A stretch of 64,000 nt of DNA from Stenopsyche tienmushanensis. Its lineage: Eukaryota > Arthropoda > Insecta > Trichoptera > Stenopsychidae. The notes beneath the pieces are model-generated. The model ran no database searches, was not told where the DNA came from, and worked only from the letters and a program-made list of their open reading frames with translations. The translations under genes were made by a program, and so were the position numbers. Below, piece by piece: positions 22,383-36,064 of the stretch. Numbering within the stretch: the stretch's first letter is position 1; each line of letters begins with the position of its first letter. The DNA is taken from NCBI GenBank assembly GCA_008973525.1, contig WACJ01000118.1, positions 682,001 through 746,000 of the forward strand. Direction: 5' to 3'.

Positions 22383-25300
22383 CTACAATTAATCTTCTCC
22401 ATTAACTCTACAAACGAATTGGCGCTATATATAACTATGATTATATTATCTATATATTTAATGAAAAATAGTATCAATATGACTTCAACAGAATTATCCT
22501 TTCATAATCAACAACATCTCCCGATCTATCCGAATATAACGAATTAAGGCATATGTTTGAATATCAAATATTTTAATTCATAATATGATAATGGAATGTG
22601 CTTTCAAGGGCCTAAATTTGTCTTCTGGCATCAGCAAGAAATGGGATATTAAATGTCTGGTTTATTCAGGCGAAACGTTGCTGCATTAATCTAGGAATAT
22701 GGGAGCTTTTCCCGAAAGCCTCGTTGGCGGAAACAACTAGAAACCTCACAGATCGCAACGGAAGTGACCCGCTCTTAGTCTGTCCGTATGTCTGTAGATC
22801 TACTGCATCTAGCTAAAATTACACAATTAGCTTGTGGCCGCACTTTGCTGATTACAGTGATTTTGCGAAATGAATTGTTCAATTATCAACTTTTCTATTG
22901 AATCCGATATAAAAATAAAAGTACGTTTCGGGGGCACTAAACGGCACTGCGAGCCGTCTCAATTCCATTAATTTGTAGTACTTCGCAATGAATAGTCCTT
23001 CATTACGGCTGAGAGAGCCGTATGTGTGGAAAGAATGCGACGACTCATATCAGACAGAAGAAATCATTTAGCAAGCAATAAATTATTTAAGGGCTCCAAC
23101 GGAGGGTACTCAGGGCCCCCAGTGTCTAGGTACTCGAGACACCTCCTTTCAGCCCTCCTAGGTAGACATGACGACAATACTGGATCTCTCCGCCAGCTTC
23201 TAGGAAGAGACACCGGTAAACTTCTCCCTCTAAGCCGTTGCATAAAGCGATACACAATACAGGTGCATCAACAGTCTGAATAGAGAATCCTTAGATAACG
23301 ACGACGTCATCCTCGCTGTCTGCCAGAGGATGGCAATCATTTTTGGTTTAGACCTCCACAGCCTTAATGTCCCATGGAAAAAAATTCCAGCATATAAAAA
23401 AGTAAACTAAATTTAATACCACAATACATATCGTTGTTTACCCTTAGCTGAAATTGGATCTCTCTTACTATAATATTTCTTATCACAAAAATATCGACGG
23501 ATTCCAGACTCACTAAAGTACGTAATCGATATTATAATCCGATAACATTCTCGACATAAAGGGTTAGATTCGGTGGAATAATAAAACATGTGGGCTCCGT
23601 AAGGCGTGCTAAAATCATTAAGGGTGGTTCGTTTAATTTGTATAAAATTTGCCAACTATTGTATTTCGATATTTATAGAACAACCCACTTCGTGTTTAAT
23701 TTAATTCATAAATGATGAAAATTTGGTCTATATATAACGCCACAATGCTACTATTTTTATCTTTGTATGGATTTCGAAACTTTTAACCCTTACAGTTTTA
23801 AAATAAATCATAAATGGCCGCACGCGGGAACGCACAGGAAGATATTTTATGAATGCATATAAAAAAGAGAGTGCTTCAAACTGAGATTAAAGATAATGCT
23901 GCTCTTTGAAGATCGGACAAAGAAATGAACCACATCCTCAGCGTGTAAAAATTAAGCCATTAAAAATGTGGATAGGAAATTAGTCATGTTATTATATTAG
24001 GGGGATCGAAAATAAAACCATTTCTCGGATACCTACTGATAATTTTAAGTGTTTAAAGTATTAAAACTGAATCGGAATGGATTTCCATGAAGTTCCATGA
24101 ACCATGTTATAAATATGCTTTTGAAAATATATACCTATTCCAATCCTTGAACCTGAATTTATCGTGAAAATGATTGTTTTCACGATAAATTCAGGTTCAA
24201 GGATTGGCAATAATAAAATGACGGATTTACGCGTTAACACTTCACTGACCGGTCACGCAAAAATGAGTGTTTTCGAAAAACGATATTTTCCGTTTAACTT
24301 TGCAAGCATAATACGACATTTATAGCACAATGAATCACGTTCGCTTAAGCAATCATCGACGCGTTAAAAGACTATTACCATAAATCGGCATTCGAATGAA
24401 ATCTTACAAGATTTTTGATGGCGCGTACCATAAAAAATAATGGTGCATCATCTGTCCGCTTTAATGCACGTTATTATATTGATAACGAATTTAGGACCCA
24501 ATAAAATGGTGATCCCGATTCTAAGTGCATTTTATCGTTGACAAATTAATGCATCCACCGATGGAACAAAGATGTCGGGTATCTGCCGTCGGAGCGACGG
24601 AAAATAAAAACGCAGAGATAATAATAGGGCGTCGATAAATCACCGTTTTATATATGCATTCGGGTTATATGAGAGAGCGTAAAGTTGGAATCTGGATAGG
24701 GAGAGTATTAAGTAGTGTCGTTTACACGGCGCACTTTTGTAAATGCAGACATCTTTCACGTGGCCGATAAGCACCGATTTTATGACTCAATTTCTGTTCT
24801 ATTATTTCGTTTCGATTCTCGCCGTCTGAGGGTCGTAAATCAAAACAATGGACCGATGCGTGATTAACAGGAGTGTGGCGGGACTCGCGCTTTGTTCCAT
24901 TCGGTTATTTTTCCAGGACCAATTCTTGCGAGTTTAACGATCGAATTTACCATAAATTTTTCGGAGAAATATCTTTTAATGCGAGTGCCACTCTGGATTT
25001 TAAACTAAAATTGGGAACACAGGTGGTGTCTGCTGTGTGAGGGTTGGCGAACTGTGGGACGCTGTTGTCAATATTTAGGCGACGCAGTGCACATTCATCG
25101 CCATTCAATGCTTATAGATTTTTTTAAAAATATATTTCTAAAGAATTCTCAAATATAAGAGATGAATGATGTTATCAGATACAAAAAGAACCATAAAAGT
25201 ATTTAAATAAAAATTGCTTTATAAGAGCACTGAGAGAACTCAGTCTCGTTATTTATTGGCCACGTCTCGTCGATATGCCATATGTTATGCCAATTTCATA

Positions 25301-25393
25301 GAATAGATCGTTTTGGTATTTGTATTCATTTTATAATCAAGAAATTATCTAGAATAAATAAATTAATACTCTGCTTATTAGGGTACATTTAAA
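22383..25393. other. Mostly unique DNA
   Basis: No gene seen. It contains the perfect hairpin at 24,140-24,207 and an isolated TTAACACTTCACTGACCGGT string at 24,234 that resembles a piggyBac-type end without a partner. Confidence 0.4.
24140..24207. other. Perfect 31-bp inverted repeat, 6-nt spacer
   Basis: The arm CCAATCCTTGAACCTGAATT (24,140-24,159, continuing to 24,170) is repeated exactly in reverse complement at 24,177-24,207 around TGATTG. There is no mismatch in 31 bp and the match stops abruptly on both sides. In DNA where every other inverted repeat has decayed, perfection implies recent origin, selection for the structure, or an assembly artefact. The tiny loop and perfect stem are atypical for a pre-miRNA. 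Confidence 0.85.
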
Positions 25394-26085
25394 TCTTTTT
25401 TTGTACGGTTCTGCGGAAAATCGCACAAAAAAAGCAATGACATACATATAAAAAAATGAAGATGCGTTCCATGAATTTTAAAAACCGCATAACTTTGAAA
25501 CAGCTATATAAAATATACCCAAAATCGCACAAAAAAAATATGTGTAGATTTTCTCTTTCCAACAATATAATTCATAATTGGTAGGGATGTCACTATAGTT
25601 CCTAACTTTAACACAAAATAGCTATTATTTTTAAAAAAAAATCAGTCGTCATTTTTGGCCTTATTTTGTCACTGTTTTAATTTTTTTTAAACAGGGTAAA
25701 AATAAATTTTTACATAAATCTGGTAGGAATAACAGAGGGCTATATAGAAAAGATTCGATATTATGTCAAAAACGCGTCAGAAGATTTAATTATGGGCATC
25801 ACTAAAATAGCTATAACTCCGTAAGTAGTTGGAATTTTGGAAATTTCTTTGGAGAATGTATTTTTAAAACTCGAAACATTTGAAAAATGCAAACAAAAAA
25901 AAATAAAGAGCGAAGTCGTAATTCAACGATAGCCGATGCAATATGATTTACACCCATGTTATATTTATTTCCAAATTTCAGTTAGTGTTGATGATTTATT
26001 TCCTATTTTATTCAAAATATCTTGATACTTTATGAAATAAAAAAAATCGCATAACTTCGAAATCGCACAAAAAAAGTTCGAGTGT
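25394..26085 (-). repeat. Rep-D copy, long form
   Basis: In reverse complement it carries the same end blocks as 11,848-12,165. ACACTCGAACTTTTTTTGTG followed by CGATTTCGAAGTTATGCGAT lies at its right boundary. TTTTTTTGTGCGATTTTCCG and a related GGAACGCATCTTCATTTTTT lie toward the left. The interior (about 25,560-26,030) is extra relative to the short form and is AT-rich with no recognisable frame. The two copies differ mainly by this central block, as expected for a parent element and its internal-deletion derivative. Confidence 0.55.
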
Positions 26086-29000
26086 ATATTCATATTAACT
26101 CATTATAATCCGCAAATATGTCGTAAGAGATACTTCTTTAGTCCGTTAATATTTAAAAAAAAACATACCATAATATAGTACAGCAGTTGAAAACGAGTGT
26201 TCTCAAGGAATAAATACAAACAAACGATCAACCCGTGTTCAAAAATATAATCAAGAATGCAAATAATCAATTGAAGCTTTTAATCCTAAGATGAACTTTA
26301 TATTAACACACGAATGTCGGGGCACACATATGCGCCCGTTTTATAATTTTATTTTGCACTCGCCTTGGCGGCCCGCAGTATGAGATTGTTTATAAACGAA
26401 GAATGATTAATGATAGATTGAACACAAATTTTAAAAAATTGGCCTTAAAAAGCACCCCTATCATTTAAAAATGTTCTGTCAAATTAAATATCGATTGACG
26501 ACAATGAAACAGAACGAGGGATGATATAAATTGCTAAGTCCAATTTGAACCAAAATATAAATCAATTTATAAATCGAATGTGTCAAAGTTTTCTAAACTT
26601 TTTTTGCATCAAGAATTCATTTCTGTTTCAATTCAGATTGAGAATTTATTCTCAAATTTAAATCAAAGCAATTCTTACAAAAAATGTGACCAAATGGATA
26701 TCTTCCACGTCGAAAAATCGTTTTGCATGAAGTATCTGTGGTTGTTATGATATTTTAGTAACATTGTAAAATTATTATTTTTTAAAAAATATCGAAATTT
26801 AACTTAATATATAAGGCAATGAAAAACTACCAAATGAAAATCTATCTTTTAAAAATTAAAAAAAAATACATGTAGTAACATATTTGACATGCCCACATCA
26901 ATTGCCCGTGGAAAAATCTTTAAAAATAACGTTGATGAACCATAATATAATGGTTGGTATATTTTTGGAAGCTTCCTTTGCATATGAAGGAAATTCCCCT
27001 GACGGATATTTGAAAATTAAATTGAATCATTTGGGAGTAATTTGAGGCTCCAGATACTTTCACGATCAACCTGTTTACGCGGAATCCTTAAAGATCCTAT
27101 TTTCGAGAACGTGTTTAAATTTAGAACGCGAGAGCTTAACGCAGATATAAAGACGCAAAGCGATTGTCCTATCCAGACGTCGTATCCTTTAAGAATTTGA
27201 ATACCAAATTTATGCCACAGAAGCAAGGATACATAAAACAATTATAAATCCACCTAAATAAGTCAGGGAGCGTACAATTTGTAGTTGACACGTGTATTTC
27301 GGGAGGTCATATTTTTATGTGATTGTCGGGTACTTGTGTAGTAGGCCGCAAGGAGGGCATAAAAGCCACGACTTTATTACGCAATAAAAACTAGCATTTT
27401 TAGTTTTTTAATGGTGCGGGTGACGCCTCCAGGATACGCCATCCCTTTTTTCGGTTGGGTCGCATTTTTAGTGCGGGCGAGTATTTAAACTTCCCACACT
27501 GGATATTGATTCGGATGGCTAAAACAGATGGATGCATTCCTGGGGGGGTGCTGTGATAAATTGTATGTTTTAATTGCTGGCACTTGGGAATTAATGGATA
27601 GTTTTTAGGAGTGCCAGTTTATTTCTCGGATTGCATCTGTACAAACAGTCGAGATGGATGGCCCCAATATAAAGTCAATAAAAGGGCGTGATGATAAGTG
27701 CTCAATCTTATGAGGCAATATTTGAAATTGACTAATAAAAATGCATTTACCAATTATAATAATAAATACAAACACCACAAGAGCTTGTTGGTTAAACCAT
27801 ATGTATAATATCAATAAATCTTCACAAAAGTATGAATTTTTATAGAGATTTTAAGCAACCTAATAAAAAAATTGCATTTGAAATTGCAGACATCTTCAAA
27901 AAATCCCATACTATTCTCGATTTATTCTAAAATTCCTAAGCTATAAAATTTTGATTGATTTATATACATTCACGTAACAACCACAATGAGGCCGATAAGC
28001 TTCTAAGTCAAAGTTTCCTATAGCATAATTAGCAATGATCATCAAATTTTAGTTTCATAGATGAATTTAATTATGCTATATACTCAATTATCTATTTTGT
28101 AGTGCAAACAAATGATTTTTTATTAAATATTGCAAAAAAGCGACTCTAATACACAATGCGCCAAATCAAGTGTTACCAATTTAAACTGTTTAAAATGTCT
28201 ATCTAAAAAATTATTAAAACTGTTTTGAATTGCTTTATGTACAATAATTTGCTTGTATTTCTAATGGAATATCATTTATTCAAATTATGATTTCATCAGA
28301 CATTACATTTACGATCTGTTTTATTGTTTTGTTATGTTTCAAGTCAATTTCCAAGGAAGTTTCATGAGCATAAAGATTCAGATGTGCTCATAAAAATATT
28401 TTTAATTTGGAGCATGGAGCATGAATTACCACATTTATCGGCATTTACACAAACAGTCAGCACACATTTGAGCTCATAAGTAATAAAATATATGAGATAG
28501 CATATGGCCACTTATGCTATTGCAAAAATCGACACTTTTTTGTGATATTTTGTAATAAAATATGTATTTCTTACTCGATGCTTAAATTCTATTTTTGGTC
28601 CGTTGCTTTTGTTGAAGTGAATTTCCGACATTTAAGCATTTGATTTGCGCCTAATGACGTCTTTAAATATATTGAGCGATTTTCGAAAGTAAAAAACGGA
28701 TGGGGGTTGCTATTTTCGGATGTCAATATTAAAAGCGGCTGTATTTTTTGAGCATTGCGAATGCTGATGGAGAATGTATTCCATGTGGAGGTTCGCCTGT
28801 GTGCGTGTGCTTTGGCGTATATCGTTTGAACATAATGTCATTCCAAATTGTATGAAATATCTTAATATTACGGTTCAGTTCACACATTATTATTCATTTC
28901 AATGTGATGATCACATATGAACGGAAACCTAATATCCGCCCTGCACGTTCACATCTAATGATGAAAAGATATTCAAGCCTGTAAGGGATGGAACGGTGCG

Positions 29001-32000
29001 TATGGCGCGTGAGGGGTGTTTGTGTTTGTGCTTATTCCATCATGTCTAAAGGAGCTTAATTAAAATATTTCTCTGCGGGAGTGTCGATGTCGAGCATTTT
29101 TTGTCCCATTGTGTGTCGAAAATGCACATTTAAGGATAAATGATATTATTTGCTGGATTATACGACCAGGTCCCCTCTTTGTATAGAATTTCAAAGTCGA
29201 CGCCAATTTTCCTCAACCGAGAAAAACGCTCATTTTCCGCGCGCTTAAGATATTTCGCTTTCCATTCGCGTTCCGTGCTCTCATATGTGTGGATGTGTAA
29301 AGTGGCGAAACGAATGTGTGTATACATTATCGCCTAAAGCAGAAATAAAATAACGGGGGGGTTGAAAAAAAATATGATTCGAGCTGGAAGGGTTGGGGGC
29401 GAATGCAGGTGTCTGTGAAAAGGTCGCCAGATGAGCTGGTGGCTTCCAAACTTGCCACGAAAGCGGTCAGCGGTTCACCTCCAGCTTCAGGCAATTTAGC
29501 CTTGTGGTCACGTGGTATGCGCTTCCTCATCCTGTTAAGCTAACAAAGCCTGATAGATTCGGTACAGCCTTCTAATGATTCAAAAGATTCACATTGTCCA
29601 ATTAATTCCTCAATAACAATCACTCTTAGAAGACTCTATGTATAACAGTAGCATCAATTTACATATTTAAATTCTATTTATTCATGACGGACCGCTTTCT
29701 TGAATACGCGTGTTTTGCGTTGTGATTTAGTTGTCCATTTATGCGAGAATGGGAGCTTTACAGTTTGAGCTTTGGATGCACAAAAAATGATACATAAATT
29801 CTAATTTCATTGAAAGATTTGCCATTTTTTTTAACTAAAAAAAATCACAATAAAGTTTAATGATTTCAGCAAATTTTCTCTGTAATTAATTGCAACTCCT
29901 AAAAATCTCTTTTAAGATCTACATACATATCAAGTTTAAGAATATAAACAGCACTGTTCTTATTATTTTTACTTTTATAACATTGGGTATTCAACAGATT
30001 TATGCTTTATCAAACTAGTACGTTCACTTGAAGTTGAAAACCACTATTATATTTATATCCATAACTATACAGTACGTTTTTTTAAAAGTATTTAAAAAAT
30101 TTCGTTTGAATCTGTTGGCTTGATTGAGATTTATATCAAATTTTACAGAAAAATATTTTGAAAGCTTTTCGAAAGTCGCGCGAAATCCAATTAATTTTGC
30201 CAAGTAAAAAATAAAAGGATTTAAATAAAATCTCGAATATAACCCTTAAAAACATCCTACTTCACTACGATGGCAATTATTTAAAGGATGATAATTTTAT
30301 TAGCAACTACCCTTGATATACCATTATGCTAAATTTTCCAGGAAGCTCGCCTTCTTCCGGAGCCTCGAGGTATCGTATAACATGGCCAAAGTTTCTTTAG
30401 ATACAAACAAAAAATTATATACAGTTGGGTCTTGTAGGTCTATCTAGAAAGTACGCAAATCTTTGATTTAATTGCGAATTCTCGGAAAACTCTTTGATAG
30501 TCTGTGATGTTGATACAAATAGTGAATATCCCCGATTTTAAAGCTCCGAGTCTGCGAAAGCAATTCATCAGGTACAACACAGAATGATGACGTATTACGC
30601 CTTCCCCCGGGAGCACACAACGCGAATCTTTAATGTGACATTCGACTTAACACAGACCGAGCACGATGTCTCCGAAATTATGAATTACGACCGATTTTCG
30701 TCGTCGAAACTCAAAATTTATCCCGAACAAAACGAAACCTTGAAAAGTTTCGCGATGAATCGAGTTAGCGAACTACGCCAACTTTTCGCATTTAAATTAT
30801 AAATTCATTGATATATAAATTTATTTACTCGCCAACTTTTTGAGCAAGGGGGGGAGCAGTGTTGGGCGAAGTTGTGTATTTGTGTGATAAATTCCGCAGA
30901 ACTCGTCGCTTCGCATTTCGTACATTCTGTGTGTTGTGTATGTATTAATATTTAATTTGGCATTCCTCCGCGGAATTTCGATTCGAAAAATCGATGTTTG
31001 TATGTGCAAACTTTCGGCGGTTTTAATACCATTATTTGGGTGATCGGTAATTGATGGTGTTTGCCAAGAAACGAAGAAAAATGTCGGCGAGTCTAAGGCG
31101 GTCTTATGAAACAGTACGCATTGTTTTAATTGACCTTTGCCTTTTCAAGAGCAAAGTCTACAATTTATTGGCTGTTTGGATATCGACCAATTATATTGAA
31201 CTTAGTAGTTTTTGCATAAACGGTCACATTGAATAAAAAAAGACACTAAAATGTGGAAAGAATACAAAAAAAAACAAAGAATGGATCTATCCAAGATGTT
31301 AACAACTGCGAGACTCCAGTGGCGAGAAGCCACTTTACCAAGCATGACCAAGGCTTCACCAGAATCGGTTCGAATAGTAAAATCACACATTAAGCCAAAT
31401 CTGAAGTAGGACATAAATTCATTTTTCAGAAAGTGTAAACTCTCTCACTTTGTACTGAAAATTAGCTTCAAGAAAAAATCCTAAAAACACATAGCCTATA
31501 AAGCTTAACCCTTTATTGATTATTTGTTAATACTTGTATTGTGGGTCATTCAATCGATTCATGTTAAACAACATCAATTTTCTCATACCTTAAAACATAC
31601 AGCGAGCCAACGATGTGCTCCTCGGTGGCATAAAAGACATCCCCTGGCATTTAATGCGAAAAGAGTTTAAATTTTCTATAAAGAAGACATAATAAATCGA
31701 AGTGTTACAGAATACGTCTCATATTGAATAAAATGAATCGTAAAGTATTTTACAACCTAACGAATAAAAAGATCAAAATGTAACATAAACCGGGGGCGAG
31801 TGCCGCGTTATAAAAGCCACCACAGACGTACGCCGAAATTCGCCTCATAACTTTCATCATAAAAATGTTTGAAAAGCGATCATTAAAATAACATATTGAA
31901 ATTTTCCCCGAAGAAAAATAAAGATAGAGACGAGGACGCCGCTTTCCATTAAGCCGGAGATGAAATCTCCTTAAAACGCCCCGTTATTTATTGAAAGCGA

Positions 32001-32431
32001 GATTCGGGGGACTTCATTAAAATTCCGAAAAATGAAGGACGTCCCCGCAGAAAAAATCGACATTTTCAGCTTCATTCGCCGTCGTTACAATATGGGATAT
32101 TTATGCTTTCATCAGCCATGGGCATTACGATTTGATGGACGTTAAATCATCATTTAGCCGTGGGTAGGTTGCTGTAATCTATGGTTGAAAATGTTGAAAT
32201 ATCCGGTGTGCTGCAATAAGGATGACGACTATCAGTTTGATTTTATACTATTTCCATGCGTTTAATTCGATTTTCAATTACGAATGAAATATGCGGTTTT
32301 GATTGTCAGCGATATTAAAATTCACTATGATTGAGCGTTACCATATATTGACATATGAACAAAGTATTATCAGCCATTTATATCTATGATCACATAATGA
32401 TTTTTAATGACAAATTACACACTCGAAATAG
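26086..32431. other. Long unique AT-rich stretch
   Basis: No gene, RNA or clear repeat seen in about 6.3 kb. Small open frames at 27,017-27,241, 29,130-29,530 and 30,584-30,802 have no motif, and several overlap frames on the opposite strand. Confidence 0.4.
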
Positions 32432-32635
32432 AAATCATTATAAGCCGTTAAATTTGGGCTTAATGATCTATACAATCATGCGATGCATGCGAGGAAGCTC
32501 TCTGTCTCAGTCTCCCGAACTGCGCTAAGTTCTCTCTGTTTTTGTCTTTCTCCGAGCTTCAATGTGCAAAAGTGCTCTTTCTGAATAGTGGAGGGGGTTA
32601 CGGAGGGTCTCCGATAGTACTCCCGTAGAGGTTAA
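32432..32635 (-). repeat. Rep-A left-end fragment, inverted
   Basis: On the minus strand it starts TTAACCTCTACGGGAGTACT, matching the left end of copy 1 at 10,402 (CGGGAGTACTATC). It continues to TGTATAGATCATTAAGCCCA, matching the Rep-A interior. The conserved right half is absent. Confidence 0.45.
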
Positions 32636-33051
32636 TTTACCACGTGTGGAAGGCAACAGGAAACCACCACATTAAATCCTTTCTCCTAATAAAATCTCCT
32701 ATGAAGATCGCCTACGTTCAGATATGGCACATTAAGAAGAAGTGTATAATAACTAAAGACGCATAGATACGAAGCCGACGGGAATGTGTTTAATGATCAT
32801 AAAAATACATCTCTCTGTATTTATCATCGCGATCAACTTAGATATAGGTGATCTGTGTAGGGTATTTTTCAAATAAAATATTTTTTTTGTTGTGTTATTA
32901 TATTGTCTTCCACGTATGCTTATGTTAAGGATATAATAATATGAATAGGATGTTTTATATAGGTGAATATCTATAAATATGTCATTTACTTTTTACTTTT
33001 TAAGATCCAAAAAATGTAGAAAATTTTATCAAGTCAAATATGGATTCAGAG

Positions 33052-33267
33052 ATTCAGAAAAAGCATTCTTTCATGTTGAGTTCGGAGACAGAGAGTATTT
33101 TGCACGTGGAGTTTGGAGAGAAAGATCGAATGTTGTGTGTTATTGACAGTGTTTATTTATATATATACAAGCTTTATGCATACTGCGGCGGTCCTGACAG
33201 ATAAGTGGATTTGTGCGGACGATAAGTGGCGGATATACGATTATAAATCACTACTTTAAATGGTTAA
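33052..33267 (+). mobile_element. Rep-A copy 4
   Basis: ATTCAGAAAAAGCATTCTTT, GTGTTATTGACAGTGTTTAT and GGTCCTGACAGATAAGTGGA occur in the usual order. The right end is degraded (CACTACTTTAAATGG) with TTAA at 33,264-33,267. The left terminus is missing. Confidence 0.55.
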
Positions 33268-33964
33268 TAAAGGTCTTGGTACAAATATATTGAAATAAAA
33301 AATAAGTCTTGAGAAGAGTCAGTAAGAATGAGGTTATATATCAAGAATGAAGTATCAAATTAGTACTAAAATTTGAATACATCTGTATACTTTAAAAGAA
33401 ACTCCGAAGCCACGGGTAATAAATATATTCTTGTCACGCTGAATGAAATTTAAATGGGATTTGAATTGTTATTTCTTGTTCGAAATAAAACATTCATATT
33501 GTCATGGAATTGAGTTGATAAATTAAGATTCTATCGATCATTTAAGTTTTTGATGAGATGAAAGGGACTGTAAGTAAGAACAATTGTTTTTTTTTTCCTC
33601 TTCCACCCACTTGTAATCTCAAAACGCCCACCCGACGAGAGCAATCCGCCCACACCCAAAGCCCTGGCTCCAGAATGAGTCTTGAATGAAAAGATGTTTC
33701 GTTTAAATATATCATTTTAAACGAAGAAGTCTCGCAACGAAATCGCTTCGCAGAAGAAGGCGGCTTCGTGCGCCAATGCTGGGAACTTTCGAAGTTCAAC
33801 TTCCCGCCAGGCCGAAACACGTTAACCGTTTTATTTATTTTTGGATGTAAGTATCCGAATTAAGATTTTTGGATTAGCTTTTGACTACAAACCTTGAGAA
33901 TAGTTCATATCTACGTAGAATCCGTGTTGGAATCATGTGCTGGTGTGGTGGAGGTGAACACGCT

Positions 33965-34015
33965 CACAGCGGTTATATCACTCACCTGCGGACAAAAGGA
34001 AGAAGCAATCAGTTA
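33965..34015 (-). promoter_or_regulatory. Strong candidate recursive splice site
   Basis: On the minus strand CTGATTGCTTCTTCCTTTTG, then TCCGCAG, is followed with no gap by GTGAGTGAT. CTGAT is a consensus branch point whose A (34,009) lies 23 nt from the acceptor (33,986). The intervening tract is almost all pyrimidine and the donor is GTGAGT. A zero-length exon of this kind is how insect recursive splice sites look. An ordinary small exon with its own downstream donor cannot be excluded. No conserved protein is visible in the sequence that follows. Confidence 0.45.
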
Positions 34016-34659
34016 CCATAACATTTTATTTCTTTACCAAAGAATCGTGAAATTTAATCGCCACCCCCTGGCAGAGTGGATAGACTTGTAAAATCAAAAT
34101 GCTAAACGAGATTTTGAAACTACGCCTTCAGCCCTTTGCTGCGTAATTCAAAATCAATATACCCACCAACGGGGAAACGGCAATGGCGAGCTCAAACACA
34201 ATGCAAGACATGACCACGCATGGCAAACTGCGAATTCATGAAATGCAATTTTAAGTTTGGGGATGCAAGTTTAAGTCAATTTTGAGAGTATACGATCATC
34301 GTACAAAATCATCTTTGAACGTTATATTTTTCATTTTTTTATGGTCCAAGGCATCTCCAAGTACACGTTTTACGCGGAAGATAATTTTGTTGGATTTTTG
34401 TGTTAAGCTTCAGAAACAATAAATAAATAAAGCCAAGAATACCTAAGCCAGATACAAATTTGTTTCGTTTCATATATAATATTGTTATCATATGTCACAT
34501 ACTCCTAGTTCCTATAAATTAATCGCTCAGAGCTGAACCGATATATATAACGAAATAAATTTCGGTTCGAAGCCTTGATCAATCAATCCGATCCAAGAAT
34601 AAGATGGAATGTACCCAACATATAAATAAATTTTAATTGTTTGGGAACAGCGTCTGCTT

Positions 34660-34735
34660 ATAATATTAGCGTTCGTACGGAAACAAAGACGACAGACAAA
34701 CGGTACATAGATGTAAATAAGCTTGATTAATATAT
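34660..34735 (+). repeat. Possible Helitron-derived fragment
   Basis: AGCGTTCGTACGGAAACAAA, then CGACAGACAAAC, resembles 8895-8930. Short and diverged. Confidence 0.25.
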
Positions 34736-35949
34736 TTTGCTAGTTTCATATAAGGTTGTCCTTTATTCTGGGCCCTATGTCTGGATACCTGTTGCATACT
34801 ACAAGCGTATTTAAAATATAGAGGTCCGTTTTGGGCTCAGACGAAAAGGTCCAAATTCATACAGCATTAGGGTTTTACACCCTCACACAGATACATTAAA
34901 TCAAATATTCTTTCGAAATGATTTTTTTTTTTTGGAAAAATTGTGATGGTGAGGAAGTAAGGGGTAAGATCTTTAACGACACTTATAAAAATAATGTCCC
35001 CTTTCGCATCGATACATTTCAGACAAATGATGGTCTCTTCGATTGTGAAATATTATGATATTTGTAGGGTCGGCTGTCAAATTTGTTCCGCATTAATGAA
35101 TTGACATTGGACTAATCCTCAGGTTGACAGGCTTCGGTCAACGTGGACAAAGCGAAAATTTAACGGTCAAACGCCGGGCGAATGAGAAATCACAACAGGG
35201 CTGCTGCGAGCTTGTCCCGTTTGACTTGCGGGCATTTGACACATAGCGGGACAGACCGAGCTGACTTGACACCCACCCCACAATAACACCATAACACATC
35301 ACCCCACCGGCTACCCGTGACCGCCATGTTTCACTCCTGTGTACCTACACGTGTTGGCCCACATGGAACGACAACACAAAAAGGGAAACTATTACGGGAC
35401 TTTTCGCTGGATGCCGAGAAGGTCAGTCTGGATCGTGGCGTTCGACTCATTAAATATTCACCCGATGAGGTCCTTTGCTTAATCCTTAATGTGCGACCCG
35501 TTTGCAGCTGGTCGAAATTGATTTCAAACTGCCGAATTGAACTCATTTTCACAGCGCCATGTGCATTATTTATTTCGTATCCGATAAAATGGCCTTTGGT
35601 GTTTTTTTATTTAATATATAAATAGGCATTTTGTTAATATTGATAAACGTTTTATTGGAAAATATCAAATCAATCAATAAGAGAAAAGATCTTGCAAGAT
35701 GATCTTAACTCATACTGAATGCGCATTTAAGCCTACCTATGTTTATTAATTAATTTCGGTTTTTGAAGTGCACAATATTTTAAAAAAATAATCATGGAAA
35801 CGTAACGTTTATTAGAGAAGAGGTGCCAAAATTTGGATGATGTTAAGAAGATCGAAGATGATGATATCTTTGTCGAGGGGATGGAATTGATTACAAAAAG
35901 GAATCGTTAGAAAAATCTAATAATTAAGCAATTTAAGCATGCATTTAAT

Positions 35950-36064
35950 CGTTTTGGATTCTAAACTACAGGAGATGTGGCTGGCGACCACATTTTTAAT
36001 AAAGATTTTTAAGTCATGAAAAACCATGTCAAAATGGTAGGTAATGATCCCATAAAAGGGTTCA
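35950..36064 (-). repeat. Rep-B half copy
   Basis: One arm (ACAGGAGATGTGGCTGGCGA, then CCACATTTTTAATAAA) and part of the centre (AAAACCATGTCAAAATGGTA) match Rep-B. The other arm is missing beyond 36,065. Confidence 0.55.

Larger units (their letters stand above)
33268..35949. other. Mostly unique DNA
   Basis: No gene seen. It contains the strong candidate recursive splice site at 33,985/33,986 and a possible Helitron-derived fragment at 34,660-34,735. Confidence 0.4.

Noticed and set aside
34555..34580. GGTTCGAAGCC near 34,564 and on the minus strand near 20,560 as tRNA B boxes.
   Set aside because: Stems do not pair, the A-box match is weak, and the flanks differ between the two places.
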